DNA of 64,000 nucleotides, from the NCBI RefSeq assembly GCF_000223375.1, contig NC_017384.1, positions 1,614,501 through 1,678,500 on the forward strand, given 5' to 3'. A program made the translations under genes and the position numbers. Source of the stretch: Ketogulonicigenium vulgare WSH-001. Lineage in GTDB: Bacteria > Pseudomonadota > Alphaproteobacteria > Rhodobacterales > Rhodobacteraceae. Below, piece after piece: positions 16,663 through 26,241 of this stretch; the first letter of the stretch is position 1, and each line of letters starts with the position of its first letter. Under the pieces are notes generated by a model, which did not search any database, was not told the origin of the DNA, and saw only the letters and a list, made by a program, of their open reading frames with translations.

Positions 16663-19499
16663 CAATGCGCCTCGGCCCAGTTTTGGCCGCGTCCGGCGTC
16701 GACCACCAGTTTGATATCCAGATGCACAGCAGGATCTGCCGCGCCTTCCATAATGCGCTTGGCGATGGCGGTCAGCTCGTCCGCAGCGTTCTCCTCGACC
16801 TCGAACAGCAGCTCGTCATGCACCTGCAACAGCATCCGCGCGGGCAAATGCGCGATGGCGGGGTCCATTTGGATCATCGCGCGGCGAATGATATCCGCCG
16901 CCGTCCCTTGGATCGGGGCGTTGATTGCGGCGCGGCGCGCAAAGCCCGCATGGGGGCCCTTGGCATTGATCTCGGGCGTGTTGATGCGGCGACCGAACAG
17001 CGTGCGCACATGGCCGTTTTCCTTCGCAAAGGCGATGGTCTGGTCCATATAGGCGCGAATGCCGGGGAAACGCTCGAAATAGCGATCGATAAAGCCCTGC
17101 GCCCGATCGCGCGGAATGCGCAGATTGCGCGCAAGGCCAAAGGCCGAAATGCCATAGATGACGCCAAAGTTGATCGCCTTGGCCTGACGGCGGATCTCGG
17201 GCGTCATTTGATCCAGCGGCACGTTGAACATCTCGGACGCAGTGGCGGCGTGAATGTCGAGGCCCTGCTGGAACGCCTCTTTCAGCGCGTCAATCTGAGC
17301 GATCTGGGCCAGAATGCGCAGCTCGATCTGGCTATAGTCCAGCGAGACCAGCACCTTACCCGCAGGCGCGACAAAGGCACCGCGGATACGGCGGCCTTCC
17401 TCGGTGCGGACAGGGATGTTCTGCAGGTTCGGATCGGTCGAGGCGAGGCGCCCCGTATTCGCGCCCGCAATCGAATAGGACGTATGCACGCGACCGCTAT
17501 CTGGGTTGATATGGTCTTGCAGCGCGTCGGTATAGGTCGATTTCAGCTTGGCCACTTGCCGCCAATCCAGGATCAGGCCTGGCAAAGCATGCTCGGTCGC
17601 CAGATCCTCCAGCACATCGGCACCGGTGCCCCATGCGCCGTTTTTACCTTTCACGCCGCCCTGAAAGCCCATCTCATCAAACAGAATCTCGCCCAGTTGT
17701 TTGGGTGATCCGACGTTAAAGCTACGGCCAGCGGCAGCGTGGATTTCCTCTTCCAGCTGCACCATCTTTTGCGCGAAGGCGTTCGACATGCGCGAGAGCG
17801 TATCGCGATCCACCTGCACCCCCGCCATTTCCATGCGCGTCAGCACGGGAATCAGCGGGCGCTCCAGCGTCTCGTACACAGTGGTGACACGGGATTGCGG
17901 CAATTGCGGCTTGAAATGCTGCCACAGGCGCAGCGTGATATCCGCATCCTCGGCGGCATAGGCCACGGCTTTTTCGACCGGCACATGATCAAAGGTGACG
18001 GCGGATTTGCCCGAGCCGATCAACTCTTTGATCGGGATGGGGCGATGGTTCAGATAGCGTTCGGACAGCTCGTCCATGCCGTGATTGTGCAGGCCTGCAT
18101 GCAGCGCGTAGCTGAGCAGCATCGTATCATCGACCGGCGCCAGATGGACGCCATAGCGCGCCATAATCTTGACATCATATTTGATGTTCTGGCCGATCTT
18201 CAGCACCGCCGGGTCCTCGAGCACCGGGCGCAGAGCGTTCAGCACAACCTCTAGCGGCAACTGCCCTTCGGTCAGGCGATTGTCGGCGAACAGGTCGTCC
18301 CCCGCCGCCATGCGATGGCCCAATGGGATATAGGCCGCACGCCCCGGCACCAGCGCCAGCGAGACGCCGACAAGCTCGGCCTGCATCTCGTCCAAACTGG
18401 TGGTTTCGGTGTCAAAGGCGACATAGCCCTGCGCGCGGATTGCATCAATCCAATCGGCCAGCATCTCGGGCGTGTTGATATTCACATAGGCCGCATGGTC
18501 AATCGGCGCATCGGGCGGCGGCGGCGCGACAGTTTTCGGTGCGGATTTTTCGGCAATGCCCTTGGCGGTCGCGGCGGCGATCATCGGCGCATCGACACCC
18601 ATCTTATCGGCGACGCGTTTTGAGATATTGCGGAATTCCATCTCGGTCAGAAAGCCCAGCAGCACCTCGGGTTCGGGCGCGCGCAGAACCAGATCGGCCA
18701 GCGTGAAATCCAGCGGCACCTGCGCATCCAGTTGCACAAGGCGGCGCGAGACGCGGATCTGGTCGGCAAAATTGATCAACGTTTCTCGGCGTTTCGGCTG
18801 CTTGATCTGTGCGGCATTGGCCAGCAGATTATCCAGATCGCCATATTCACCGATCAGTTGCGCGGCGGTCTTGATCCCGATCCCAGGCGCACCGGGCACG
18901 TTATCAACCGAATCCCCCGCCAAGGCCTGCACATCGACCACACGGTCCGGCGCGACGCCGAATTTTTCAATCACACCGTCGGCGTCGATCAGCTTGTTCT
19001 TCATCGGATCGAACATGCAAACGGCGGGGCCGACCAATTGCATCAGGTCTTTATCGGATGAAATGACGGTAACGCGCCCGCCCGCCTCGGCCGCTTCGCG
19101 CGCGAGGGTGGCGATAATGTCGTCGGCCTCGAACCCTTCGATCTCTTTATAGGCGATGTTAAAGGCGGCGGTTGCGGCGCGGGTCAGCGGGAATTGCGGG
19201 CGCAGATCCTCGGGCAGTGGCGGGCGGTGCGCTTTATATTCGGGATAGATATCGTTGCGGAAGGTGATCGAGCCCTTGTCGAAAATCACCGCAATATGGG
19301 TCGCCGCCTCGGGGCCGTTATTGTTTTCGACATAGCGCTGCAGCATGGCGCAAAAGCCCGCAACAGCGCCGATGGGCAGGCCGTCGGATTTACGCGTCAG
19401 CGGCGGCAGCGCGTGATAGGCCCGGAAAATATAGGCCGAGCCATCGATCAGATGCAGATGGCTGCCCTTGCCAAAGGGGGCGGTCTCTTTACCGGTCAT
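16662..19499 (-). CDS. polA: DNA polymerase I with 5' nuclease and active proofreading domain
   Basis: 945 residues from ATG 19499 (MTGKETAP), preferred over a TTG 30 bases upstream because AGGAG lies six bases before it. The domains in order are 5'-3' FEN nuclease (1-300; FEADDIIATLA, SSDKDLMQL), 3'-5' exonuclease (about 350-540) with intact acidic residues (VAFDTETTSL, NIKYDVKIMA, YAAEDADITL), and family A polymerase with motif A (LVSLDYSQIELR), the O-helix region (RRQAKAINFGVIYG) and motif C (LLQVHDELLFE). It works in Okazaki maturation and repair. A GNAT gene follows by overlap. Confidence 0.97.
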   Translation of the reverse strand: MTGKETAPFGKGSHLHLIDGSAYIFRAYHALPPLTRKSDGLPIGAVAGFCAMLQRYVENNNGPEAATHIAVIFDKGSITFRNDIYPEYKAHRPPLPEDLRPQFPLTRAATAAFNIAYKEIEGFEADDIIATLAREAAEAGGRVTVISSDKDLMQLVGPAVCMFDPMKNKLIDADGVIEKFGVAPDRVVDVQALAGDSVDNVPGAPGIGIKTAAQLIGEYGDLDNLLANAAQIKQPKRRETLINFADQIRVSRRLVQLDAQVPLDFTLADLVLRAPEPEVLLGFLTEMEFRNISKRVADKMGVDAPMIAAATAKGIAEKSAPKTVAPPPPDAPIDHAAYVNINTPEMLADWIDAIRAQGYVAFDTETTSLDEMQAELVGVSLALVPGRAAYIPLGHRMAAGDDLFADNRLTEGQLPLEVVLNALRPVLEDPAVLKIGQNIKYDVKIMARYGVHLAPVDDTMLLSYALHAGLHNHGMDELSERYLNHRPIPIKELIGSGKSAVTFDHVPVEKAVAYAAEDADITLRLWQHFKPQLPQSRVTTVYETLERPLIPVLTRMEMAGVQVDRDTLSRMSNAFAQKMVQLEEEIHAAAGRSFNVGSPKQLGEILFDEMGFQGGVKGKNGAWGTGADVLEDLATEHALPGLILDWRQVAKLKSTYTDALQDHINPDSGRVHTSYSIAGANTGRLASTDPNLQNIPVRTEEGRRIRGAFVAPAGKVLVSLDYSQIELRILAQIAQIDALKEAFQQGLDIHAATASEMFNVPLDQMTPEIRRQAKAINFGVIYGISAFGLARNLRIPRDRAQGFIDRYFERFPGIRAYMDQTIAFAKENGHVRTLFGRRINTPEINAKGPHAGFARRAAINAPIQGTAADIIRRAMIQMDPAIAHLPARMLLQVHDELLFEVEENAADELTAIAKRIMEGAADPAVHLDIKLVVDAGRGQNWAEAH

Positions 19500-19566
19500 G
19501 CTGCGCTCCTGTCCCGAAATAACGTCCAAAAGCTTTGACAGAAACCGGCCCCGCTGGCCAGAGCGG

Positions 19567-19788
19567 CTAGTGGCCCTCGGCGGCGCCCGGCGCGCGGATA
19601 TAACGCGCGTCGCAATAGGGGCAATCGATGAAATCGCTATCCGCCGGAATGGTCAGCCAGACGCGCGGATGGCCAAGCGCGGCATTTTCCGTAAGCCCAT
19701 CACAGGCGATGCGCGTGGTGGCAACCTCGCGCGTCACGGGCGCGGGACGGGTCAGCGCGCGGGCTTGCATTTGGGTCAGGCTATTCAT
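19567..19788 (-). CDS. Small zinc-finger protein (NDUFS6-like)
   Basis: 73 residues from ATG 19788, with a GGGGA ribosome site; an in-frame ATG at 19794 is possible. One Cys, one His and a CPYC pair (IACDG, LGHPRVW, FIDCPYCDARY) reproduce the zinc-binding pattern of alphaproteobacterial zinc-finger proteins homologous to the NDUFS6 subunit of mitochondrial complex I. It lies directly downstream of the HIT gene (12 bases) and upstream of polA. A role in complex I assembly is inferred from the family and not from the local context. Confidence 0.8.
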   Translation of the reverse strand: MNSLTQMQARALTRPAPVTREVATTRIACDGLTENAALGHPRVWLTIPADSDFIDCPYCDARYIRAPGAAEGH

Positions 19789-19800
19789 CGTCATCCCCTT

Positions 19801-20163
19801 TCAGGCGGGCAGCAGCGGCCCAAGGTTACGGCCACCCAGAATATGCAGGTGGAAATGCGGCACTTCCTGGTTCGAATCCGGTCCGGCATTGGCGATGACA
19901 CGGAAACCGGCGGGCAGCTCCAGCGCCTTCAGCACCGCATCCAGCGCGGCGTTGAAACCCGCCTGCTCGGCGGCCGAGGCCTCGGCCACGAAATGGCCGA
20001 AATCAACATAGGGCCCCTTTGGGATCAGCAACACATGGGTCGGCGCCTGTGGGTGAATGTCGCGAAAGGCCAGCGCGTGGTCCGTTTCCAGCACAGTATT
20101 ATTCGGGATTTCACCGCGCAGGATACGGGCGAAAATATTGTTCGGATCATAGGTCGTGGTCAC
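19801..20163 (-). CDS. HIT-family nucleotide hydrolase (HinT-like)
   Basis: 120 residues. The histidine-triad active site is HFHLHIL near the C-terminus, followed by GGRNLGPLLP. The N-terminal DPNNIFARILRGEIPN block is the standard HinT start. These enzymes hydrolyse adenosine phosphoramidates and aminoacyl-adenylates. No ATG is in frame; I chose GTG 20163 because the HinT core begins just after it, though TTG 20172 is also possible. The small zinc-finger gene follows 12 bases downstream, so the pair is likely one transcript. Confidence 0.88.
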   Translation of the reverse strand: MTTTYDPNNIFARILRGEIPNNTVLETDHALAFRDIHPQAPTHVLLIPKGPYVDFGHFVAEASAAEQAGFNAALDAVLKALELPAGFRVIANAGPDSNQEVPHFHLHILGGRNLGPLLPA

Positions 20164-20178
20164 GCGCGGCAAACTCCG

Positions 20179-21756
20179 TTAATCGGCGAAGATACTGGAC
20201 GAATTATTAATCGACGCTGCAAGATCAGGCTTGATACCAAAGAACTCGACCAACGCGGCAATATTCTCGCCCTCATGACCATTTTCGCGGATGCGATGAA
20301 AATGTTCAAATCCCATGTCGCGCAAACGGTCACTTTCCAGTCGCAAATCGGCACGTACGGCAGGCAACAGCCGTTCGAGCAAGTCGCCAGAGGAATGATC
20401 CGACGCCAGCCCCACCCGCGTCGCATGGCCGCGCAGGAAATCGTCCGACATTTCGCATTCGATTTCCAAAACCCGCATCGTGCTGCGATCCGCGTCAAAA
20501 TCGCTCATCAGCTCGACGTTAGAGGGGTCAAGGCAGACGATCATCCGATCCGAATCGAAATATTCGAACAACATGCGCAGCAAAGCGCGGCGGTGGCGGG
20601 TGCGTTTTTCAACAGTGGTCTGGATACCGCCCAAATCCGGCACAGGGGCGCGATCTTCGTTAAACATATATTCCAGCGACGGCAGCCCGGTGAGACGCGA
20701 TGCCTCTTGCACGAGGCGCTTTGCGACGTGCCATTTCTTGCACACGACGACCAAGATCTCGCGCCCGCGTCCAACTGAGGTGATCTCCTCCCAGAATCGC
20801 GGTGAGAATCTTTGTCCGGTGCGTCCACGATTGGTCTGAAACTTGAAGAGGTTACGACCCTCGTTCGAGATTTTGAAATCATCACGTTCCGAGCCGTAAA
20901 GCTGGCCAAGCCGCAACCGCAGATCCTTGGCCTCGGGCGATATTTTGCGCGCGAACAGGTAGTCTTGCGAGACCAGCAGGTCGTAATGGTCGTTATAGAA
21001 CACTACTGGCATCCCGTATTCCGAGAACATCAAAAAGGTCAGCGTGCGACGGCGGATCTCTTTTTCAGGCACCAGATGCGGTACCAAGGTTTGGAAAAAC
21101 GTCTCGTCCGGAATCCAGGTGGTGCGAAAGAATCGCATCACATCGGGGCGCTTGTCGATGAATTTCAATATGGCTGTAATGGTCGAGCGGCGCAGGCACC
21201 ACCATTGCGAGCCGATCATCACCTGCAGATCATGCGGCACGTCACGCGTCAGGCGGAATTTGCGCTGCAGATCAAAGCTCCAGTAGAACAGTTTGCGATT
21301 CGTACGTTCGTTAAAGATGTGGCGATAGATCAGCCGTTCTTCCTTGAATCCTGTCTTGATCCAGTCACTTTCAAAGAAATCGAAACACTCGATGTAGTCT
21401 ACGTTCTCGGCTGCCAAAAATTTATGCGTATAGATGGCCGACTTGACCGCCATACAATCGCCCGACACCATGTAAAAATGGGTGGCGTCGGGAAAAGCCT
21501 TTTCGGCGGCACGGATGGCCTCGATCGTCGCCTCGACCAAGGACCACTCGCCCCACCCGCATTTCAGGCGTCTGCGGGCAAAGGTTACCCCAGGGTTCGC
21601 GGACAAACCGCGCTGAATTTCATCAAAATCCTCGCCAGAGGCCCGCCCGTCGAAGTGAATCGCAACGCAATCCCCCCCGCTGGTTAATTGAACCGCTTGA
21701 TTGATGATCGCTTTCGGATCTTTATGGCACAGCAGAATGAAGGCTATCTTTGTCAT
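20179..21756 (-). CDS. Core-2/I-branching-type (GT14-like) glycosyltransferase with DUF5928-like C-terminus
   Basis: 525 residues from ATG 21756 (MTKIAFILLCHKDP). The first ~250 residues follow the core-2/I-branching beta-1,6-N-acetylglucosaminyltransferase pattern: ILLCHKDP, HFDGRAS, RRRLKCGWGEWSLVEATI, FYMVSGDCMAVKS, GSQWWCLRR and TTWIPDETFFQT. The C-terminal ~200 residues form a second, uncharacterised domain with a P-loop-like GREILVVVCKKWHVAK start. This two-part architecture is typical of Rhodobacterales surface-polysaccharide genes. The acceptor and donor are unknown. A divergent sulfotransferase gene lies across an AT-rich 163-bp spacer. Confidence 0.8.
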   Translation of the reverse strand: MTKIAFILLCHKDPKAIINQAVQLTSGGDCVAIHFDGRASGEDFDEIQRGLSANPGVTFARRRLKCGWGEWSLVEATIEAIRAAEKAFPDATHFYMVSGDCMAVKSAIYTHKFLAAENVDYIECFDFFESDWIKTGFKEERLIYRHIFNERTNRKLFYWSFDLQRKFRLTRDVPHDLQVMIGSQWWCLRRSTITAILKFIDKRPDVMRFFRTTWIPDETFFQTLVPHLVPEKEIRRRTLTFLMFSEYGMPVVFYNDHYDLLVSQDYLFARKISPEAKDLRLRLGQLYGSERDDFKISNEGRNLFKFQTNRGRTGQRFSPRFWEEITSVGRGREILVVVCKKWHVAKRLVQEASRLTGLPSLEYMFNEDRAPVPDLGGIQTTVEKRTRHRRALLRMLFEYFDSDRMIVCLDPSNVELMSDFDADRSTMRVLEIECEMSDDFLRGHATRVGLASDHSSGDLLERLLPAVRADLRLESDRLRDMGFEHFHRIRENGHEGENIAALVEFFGIKPDLAASINNSSSIFAD

Positions 21757-21919
21757 ATGCGCACAACTTGCGTAACTGTGGCCAAGCATGCCAGCCAGAT
21801 TAAATATTTACTATGTACTGCAATACTAATTCTTGTTTGCATGCCTACGCCAGTCTCTTCTAAAGATTGGCTAACAGTTGGTTCAAAAAGCAGCGCAACT
21901 CTATGGAGAGACACGACAA

Positions 21920-22738
21920 ATGAGTTTTCCCGGCACTTGGATGACCGAAAGCGAAAGCATGATCTATCGTGTTGTGCCAAAATGCGCCTGCTCGACCATC
22001 GGTCAGATCATGTATTACTCGGATCATGGGCGCTTCTTTGATGGGGACATCCATGATGCCGGACAAGGGCTGCACAAATGGAACCGGCCCGAAAGCCAAG
22101 ACCTGATCTCAAAGGCGGTCAGCGACCACCAGACCTATGTCTTCACCTGTGTACGCAACCCCTATACGCGGATCCTGTCGTCGTTTTTTGACAAGATCGC
22201 TGGCATCCAGCGCAACGGGCGCCGGTATCGTGGCAATCTGGTGCCCGCCCTGATCCAGAAATACGGGATCGAGGTTGGCTCGCCCGAGGACAATTTCGAA
22301 TTCGACCAGATCAAAAGCTTCCGCCGCTTTTTGCTGTTCGCGCGCGATTCGATCCGCTTCCGCAAACCGATGGAGCCCGATATTCACTGGTCCGCCATGT
22401 CGGGGCATATCTCGACCTTCATCGCCAATGGCGGACGCTATGACAAGATCTTCTGGACCGAAAAGTTCAACGAGGGCATGGCCGATGTGCTGCGCAGCAC
22501 CAAGACGCCGCAGCCGGTAGATATCAAGGAAATTCCGCGTTTTAACGAAAGCGAGGGCCATGGCCCCAAGCGTCTGCATCCGGTCGAGGACTACTTTGAC
22601 GACCTGTCGATGCATCTCGTTTTCGACATGTACAAACGTGACTTCCGCCTGTTCAAATACGACTTCGAAAATCCGGCAAACAAGAATCCCATCGCCGAAA
22701 TCGATCTGGATGAGGTCCACAAGAGGCTGGCAAAATAA
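21920..22738 (+). CDS. Sulfotransferase family 2 (carbohydrate sulfotransferase-like)
   Basis: 272 residues from ATG 21920 with GGAGAG nine bases upstream. Both PAPS-binding blocks are visible: the 5'-phosphosulfate loop [14 protein letters not shown] (about residues 18-31) and the 3'-phosphate segment [19 protein letters not shown] (about 74-92). These enzymes transfer sulfate from PAPS to sugar hydroxyls. Its divergent partner is a glycosyltransferase, so a sulfated surface glycan is a reasonable inference. No membrane anchor is seen, so it would act in the cytoplasm before export. thyX follows on the same strand after 43 bases, apparently unrelated in function. Confidence 0.83.
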   Translation: MSFPGTWMTESESMIYRVVPKCACSTIGQIMYYSDHGRFFDGDIHDAGQGLHKWNRPESQDLISKAVSDHQTYVFTCVRNPYTRILSSFFDKIAGIQRNGRRYRGNLVPALIQKYGIEVGSPEDNFEFDQIKSFRRFLLFARDSIRFRKPMEPDIHWSAMSGHISTFIANGGRYDKIFWTEKFNEGMADVLRSTKTPQPVDIKEIPRFNESEGHGPKRLHPVEDYFDDLSMHLVFDMYKRDFRLFKYDFENPANKNPIAEIDLDEVHKRLAK

Positions 22739-22781
22739 ACGCGCCCGCCGTATTGCGAAGGCGAACCAGCCGGAGAAGACA

Positions 22782-23687
22782 ATGCCCCTGAGCCCCGAGC
22801 AACACCAAGAGATCGAGGCCCAGCGCGGCCAAAGCGCGACCACGTTGCGCGCAGTCAGCCCCGGCATGGAGGCGCATCTTTACAAAGCGCATCAGGTGCT
22901 GGACCACGGTTTTGTCCGTGTTGTCGATTATATGGGCGATGACAGCGCCATCGTGCAGGCCGCGCGCGTCTCCTATGGGCGCGGCACCAAATCGGTCAGC
23001 AATGACGAAGGGCTAATCCGTTACCTGATGCGGCACTGGCACTCGACCCCGTTCGAGATGTGCGAGGTTAAGCTGCACGTGAAACTGCCGGTATTTGTGG
23101 CCCGCCAATGGATCCGTCACCGCACAGCGAATGTGAATGAATATTCGGGTCGCTATTCGATTCTGGACCGCGAATTCTACATCCCCTCGGCCGAGCATCT
23201 GGCCGCGCAATCGGTCGTCAACAACCAAGGCCGCGGCGAGGCTTTGTCGGGCGAAGAAGCCGCCCGCGTACTCGCGTGGCTAAAGGATGACGCAGGTCGC
23301 GCCTATGACCATTACGAGGCAATGATCAGCCAAGAAGGTCAGCAGGGCCTTGCGCGCGAACTTGCCCGCATGAACCTGCCCGCCAATATCTATACCCAAT
23401 GGTATTGGAAGGTGGATCTGCACAACCTGCTGCATTTCCTGCGCCTGCGCGCCGATGCCCATGCGCAATACGAAATCCGCGTCTATGCCGATGCCCTGTG
23501 CGAGATCGTGAAAGACTGGGTGCCCTTCGCCTATAAGGCGTTCGAGGATTACCGCCTGGGCGCAGTGTCGATGTCGACGCAGGCGGTTGATGTCATCAAG
23601 CGCCGTCTTGCGGGCGAAGCGGTCACGCAAGAGACCTCTGGCATGAGCAAGGGCGAATGGCGCGAATTTGTCGCCATCTGGGGCTAA
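22782..23687 (+). CDS. thyX: Flavin-dependent thymidylate synthase
   Basis: 301 residues from ATG 22782 with a CGGAGAAG ribosome site; an open frame reaching back to 22560 is only an overlap with the sulfotransferase gene. The ThyX signature [11 protein letters not shown] is complete (RHR, seven residues, Ser), and the helical core continues through [22 protein letters not shown]. It converts dUMP to dTMP with methylene-THF, FAD and NADPH and produces THF rather than DHF. No thyA is in the window. Confidence 0.95.
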   Translation: MPLSPEQHQEIEAQRGQSATTLRAVSPGMEAHLYKAHQVLDHGFVRVVDYMGDDSAIVQAARVSYGRGTKSVSNDEGLIRYLMRHWHSTPFEMCEVKLHVKLPVFVARQWIRHRTANVNEYSGRYSILDREFYIPSAEHLAAQSVVNNQGRGEALSGEEAARVLAWLKDDAGRAYDHYEAMISQEGQQGLARELARMNLPANIYTQWYWKVDLHNLLHFLRLRADAHAQYEIRVYADALCEIVKDWVPFAYKAFEDYRLGAVSMSTQAVDVIKRRLAGEAVTQETSGMSKGEWREFVAIWG

Positions 23688-23703
23688 CCCCAAGGCGGCG
23701 GGG

Positions 23704-24282
23704 TTAACCCGCCGCTGCCGTCAGATGTTCGAATAGAATCAGGCTACCGAGGCCGATCAGGGCAATCCCGCCCAAGGCCTCGGCCACGCGGCCAAACCGC
23801 TGGCCCAGCAGACGGCCAGCCAGCATACCGCCCGTGCTCATCAGCATGGTTGCTGTTCCGATCGCCAATGCGATCAACAGAATATTCACCTCTAGGAATG
23901 CCAGCGATACGCCGATGGCCATCGCGTCGATCGAGGTGCCAATGGCCGTCAGAACCGTTGCCCATAGCGTTGTATCGCCGCGCGGGGCATCAGGCTGATG
24001 CTGCAAGGCCTGCCACTTCATATGCGCGCCCACCGCGGCCAGCAGGGCAAAGGCCACCCAGTGATCCACCGCGTCGATATATTGGCTGGCCGCAATGCCC
24101 AAAGCCCAACCGATCAGGGGGGTGATCATTTCAACCACGCCAAAGATCAGGCCCGTCCGCAGCGCGGTGCCGAACTTGACCCTTTGCGCCCCCGCCCCTT
24201 TTCCGACCGAAGCGACAAAGGCATCAACGGACATCGAGACGGCCAAAACGCCGACAGCTACAGGTGTCATTTGAAATTCCAT
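23704..24282 (-). CDS. mntP: Manganese efflux pump MntP
   Basis: 192 residues, the family's normal size, with six hydrophobic segments arranged as two three-helix halves. Each half carries the key acidic motif: SMSVDAFVAS in helix 1 and GTSIDAMAIG in helix 4. MntP exports excess Mn(II) across the inner membrane. The gene stands behind a Mn(II)-sensing yybP-ykoY leader and a Fur-type box, so it is controlled twice. It converges on thyX with only 16 bases between. Confidence 0.94.
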   Translation of the reverse strand: MEFQMTPVAVGVLAVSMSVDAFVASVGKGAGAQRVKFGTALRTGLIFGVVEMITPLIGWALGIAASQYIDAVDHWVAFALLAAVGAHMKWQALQHQPDAPRGDTTLWATVLTAIGTSIDAMAIGVSLAFLEVNILLIALAIGTATMLMSTGGMLAGRLLGQRFGRVAEALGGIALIGLGSLILFEHLTAAAG

Positions 24283-24299
24283 AAGGGCAGATCCGGGCG

Positions 24300-24432
24300 A
24301 TAGACGGACCCCGCCCGCAGGGTCCCTTCGCCACGGTCTCGCAAAGCCTCATTGCCGGACATGCCACGCGCGTCTCCCGCGCGAATATGTTGACATGCCC
24401 CCACATCAGATGATGCGGTCGCTACTCCCCGA
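24300..24432 (-). ncRNA. yybP-ykoY manganese riboswitch upstream of mntP
   Basis: Reading the minus strand, the leader carries the conserved blocks of this riboswitch in order: GGGGAGTAGC (24430-24421), GTCAACAT near 24392, and GAGACC near 24337. A long GC-rich helix then ends about 20 bases before the mntP start. In this family Mn(II) binding between the two loops turns the downstream efflux gene on. Confidence 0.85.
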
Positions 24433-24440
24433 TGCGGGCG

Positions 24441-24468
24441 ATTTATGACCCGCACCAAAAATAGTCAA
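24441..24468 (-). promoter_or_regulatory. Sigma-70 promoter of the mntP leader
   Basis: TTGACT at 24468-24463 and ATAAAT at 24446-24441, 16 bases apart, lie just ahead of the riboswitch. The predicted start falls near 24434. Confidence 0.6.
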
Positions 24469-24484
24469 GCAAAAACAATGACTT

Positions 24485-24503
24485 AATAATGATTATCAAT
24501 CGC
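24485..24503 (-). promoter_or_regulatory. Fur/Mur-type operator upstream of mntP
   Basis: The minus-strand 19-mer GCGATTGATAATCATTATT agrees with the 19-bp Fur consensus at 14 positions and contains its central TGATAATCATTAT. It sits 16 bp upstream of the -35 element. In alphaproteobacteria the Fur homologue often acts as the manganese regulator Mur. Confidence 0.55.
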
Positions 24504-24526
24504 AACTGGGGCGAAACGGCCCAAAA

Positions 24527-25357
24527 TCAGATCGTTACGCCGCGCCGTCCAGCAAGATCGGTGAAATATTGCCACGCCACACGGCCCGAACGGCTGCCAC
24601 GCGTCGCCTGCCATTCAATCGCCTCTGCACGCAAAGTGGCGTCGTCGATCTCAATCCCATAGGCATCGCAATAGCCGCGAATCATCTGCAGATATTCATC
24701 CTGATCCGCCGCATGAAAACCCAACCACAGGCCGAACCGGTCTGACAGCGAGACCTTTTCCTCAATCGCTTCGGATTCGTGGACGGCGGCTTGACGCTCG
24801 TTCTCGATCATATCGCGCGGCATCAGGTGGCGGCGGTTCGACGTTGCATAAAGCACAACATTTTCGGGCCGCCCCTCGATCCCGCCATCCAAAATCGCCT
24901 TGAGCGCTTTGTAATGCTGATCGTCGTGACTGAACGACAAGTCGTCGCAGAACAGGATGAACCGTTCGGGCCGGCCCCGCAGCAGATTCAGACAGCGGCT
25001 GATCGAGGGCAAATCTTCACGCTGCACCTCGACGATTTTCAGGCTGGGCAAATCGGCGGATACAGCGCCATGCACGGCTTTCACAAGGCTGGATTTCCCC
25101 ATGCCGCGCGCGCCCCACAGCAGCACGTTATTCGCGGGCAGGCCCGCCGCGAACTGGCACGTATTGGCCAGCAACGTATCGCGGGCACGGTTGATACCGA
25201 CCAACAGATCGACATCAACGCGGCTGACATGATCCACCGGGGCAAGGCGGTCGGGGCTGGTGTGCCAGACAAAAGCTGCCGCGCCAAAATCTGGCGCAGC
25301 AACAGGTGCGGGGGCCATGCGTTCTAGCGCGGCGGCGATCCGGTCAAGTGCGTTCAT
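24527..25357 (-). CDS. DUF815-family AAA+ ATPase
   Basis: 276 residues. The Walker A is WGARGMGKSSLVKA (about residues 82-95) and the Walker B is FILFCDDLSF. The DUF815 signature follows: ALKAILDGGIEGRPENVVLYATSNRRHL, then SLSDRFGLWLGFH. These ATPases have no settled function. The start overlaps the tatC stop (ATGA), which ties it to the Tat operon in this genome. Confidence 0.88.
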   Translation of the reverse strand: MNALDRIAAALERMAPAPVAAPDFGAAAFVWHTSPDRLAPVDHVSRVDVDLLVGINRARDTLLANTCQFAAGLPANNVLLWGARGMGKSSLVKAVHGAVSADLPSLKIVEVQREDLPSISRCLNLLRGRPERFILFCDDLSFSHDDQHYKALKAILDGGIEGRPENVVLYATSNRRHLMPRDMIENERQAAVHESEAIEEKVSLSDRFGLWLGFHAADQDEYLQMIRGYCDAYGIEIDDATLRAEAIEWQATRGSRSGRVAWQYFTDLAGRRGVTI

Positions 25358-26241
25358 GGTTTCTTTGCTAAATCCGTGCCAACTGCATGTTCTTGATCGT
25401 CCAACTCTTCGTCATCGACCCACAGGCCCTCGGCCCGCAGCTCGGCCTCGCGCTTTTTCTCATAGCGTTGGACGAGGAAGATCGAGATTTCATAAAGCGG
25501 GTAGACGGCGGCGAACAGGATGATCTGGCTCATGACATCGGGGGGCGTCACCAGCGCTGCCAGCACCAAAATGCCAACGATCGCATATTTACGCACCGAT
25601 TTCAGGCCGGCCGCAGTCACGATTCCGACCCGGCCCAGCAAGGTCAGCAGCACCGGCAGTTGGAAACACAGGCCGAATGCCACGATCAGCGCCATGGTCA
25701 GGGACAGGTATTCTTGTGCCGAGCCTTGAAACACCACACTGGCCATTGGCGCGATATTGGGATCGACCACCGCACTGCCATCGGGCGCGAACTGCTGGAA
25801 ACCCAGAAAGAACGCGTAAGCCATTGGCATGACGATAAAGAACGAGAACGCCGCGCCCAAAAAGAACATAAAGGGCGAGGCCAGCAGGAACGGCAGAAAC
25901 GCCATTTTTTCCTGCTTATACAGGCCCGGCGCGACAAACCGCCAAAGTTGATAGCTGATCACCGGAAAGGACAGGATCAATCCGCCCAGCATCGAGATGC
26001 GTACAGCGACAAAAAAGCCCTCTTGCGGGCTGATAAAGATCAGCTGGCAATCCTGGCCCCGTTTTGCCAATTCCACGCATAGCGGCCCGGTCAAAACGTT
26101 GAACACGGGCGTTGCAAAGAAAAAGCAAATCGTCATCGCGACGACAAAGGCCAGCACGCTCCAGATCAGGCGATTGCGCAGTTCGGCCAGATGCTCGATC
26201 AGCGGGGCTGCAGTGTCTTCGATCTCGTTGGTTTTGCTCAT
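25354..26241 (-). CDS. tatC: Twin-arginine translocase subunit TatC
   Basis: 295 residues with six membrane helices. The N-terminal signal-recognition segment PLIEHLAELRNRLIWS and the periplasmic loop before helix 2 are conserved, and the LYKQEKM loop follows helix 2. TatC binds the twin-arginine signal peptide and, with TatA and TatB, moves folded proteins across the inner membrane. The acidic and basic C-terminal tail of about 45 residues is longer than in E. coli. It overlaps tatB upstream and the DUF815 gene downstream by four bases each. Confidence 0.96.
   Translation of the reverse strand: MSKTNEIEDTAAPLIEHLAELRNRLIWSVLAFVVAMTICFFFATPVFNVLTGPLCVELAKRGQDCQLIFISPQEGFFVAVRISMLGGLILSFPVISYQLWRFVAPGLYKQEKMAFLPFLLASPFMFFLGAAFSFFIVMPMAYAFFLGFQQFAPDGSAVVDPNIAPMASVVFQGSAQEYLSLTMALIVAFGLCFQLPVLLTLLGRVGIVTAAGLKSVRKYAIVGILVLAALVTPPDVMSQIILFAAVYPLYEISIFLVQRYEKKREAELRAEGLWVDDEELDDQEHAVGTDLAKKP

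Noticed and set aside
23678..23712. Inverted repeats between thyX and mntP as a terminator
   Set aside because: Stems such as GCGGCGGG/CCCGCCGC can be drawn, but there is no T-run on either strand, so I do not list it as a terminator.
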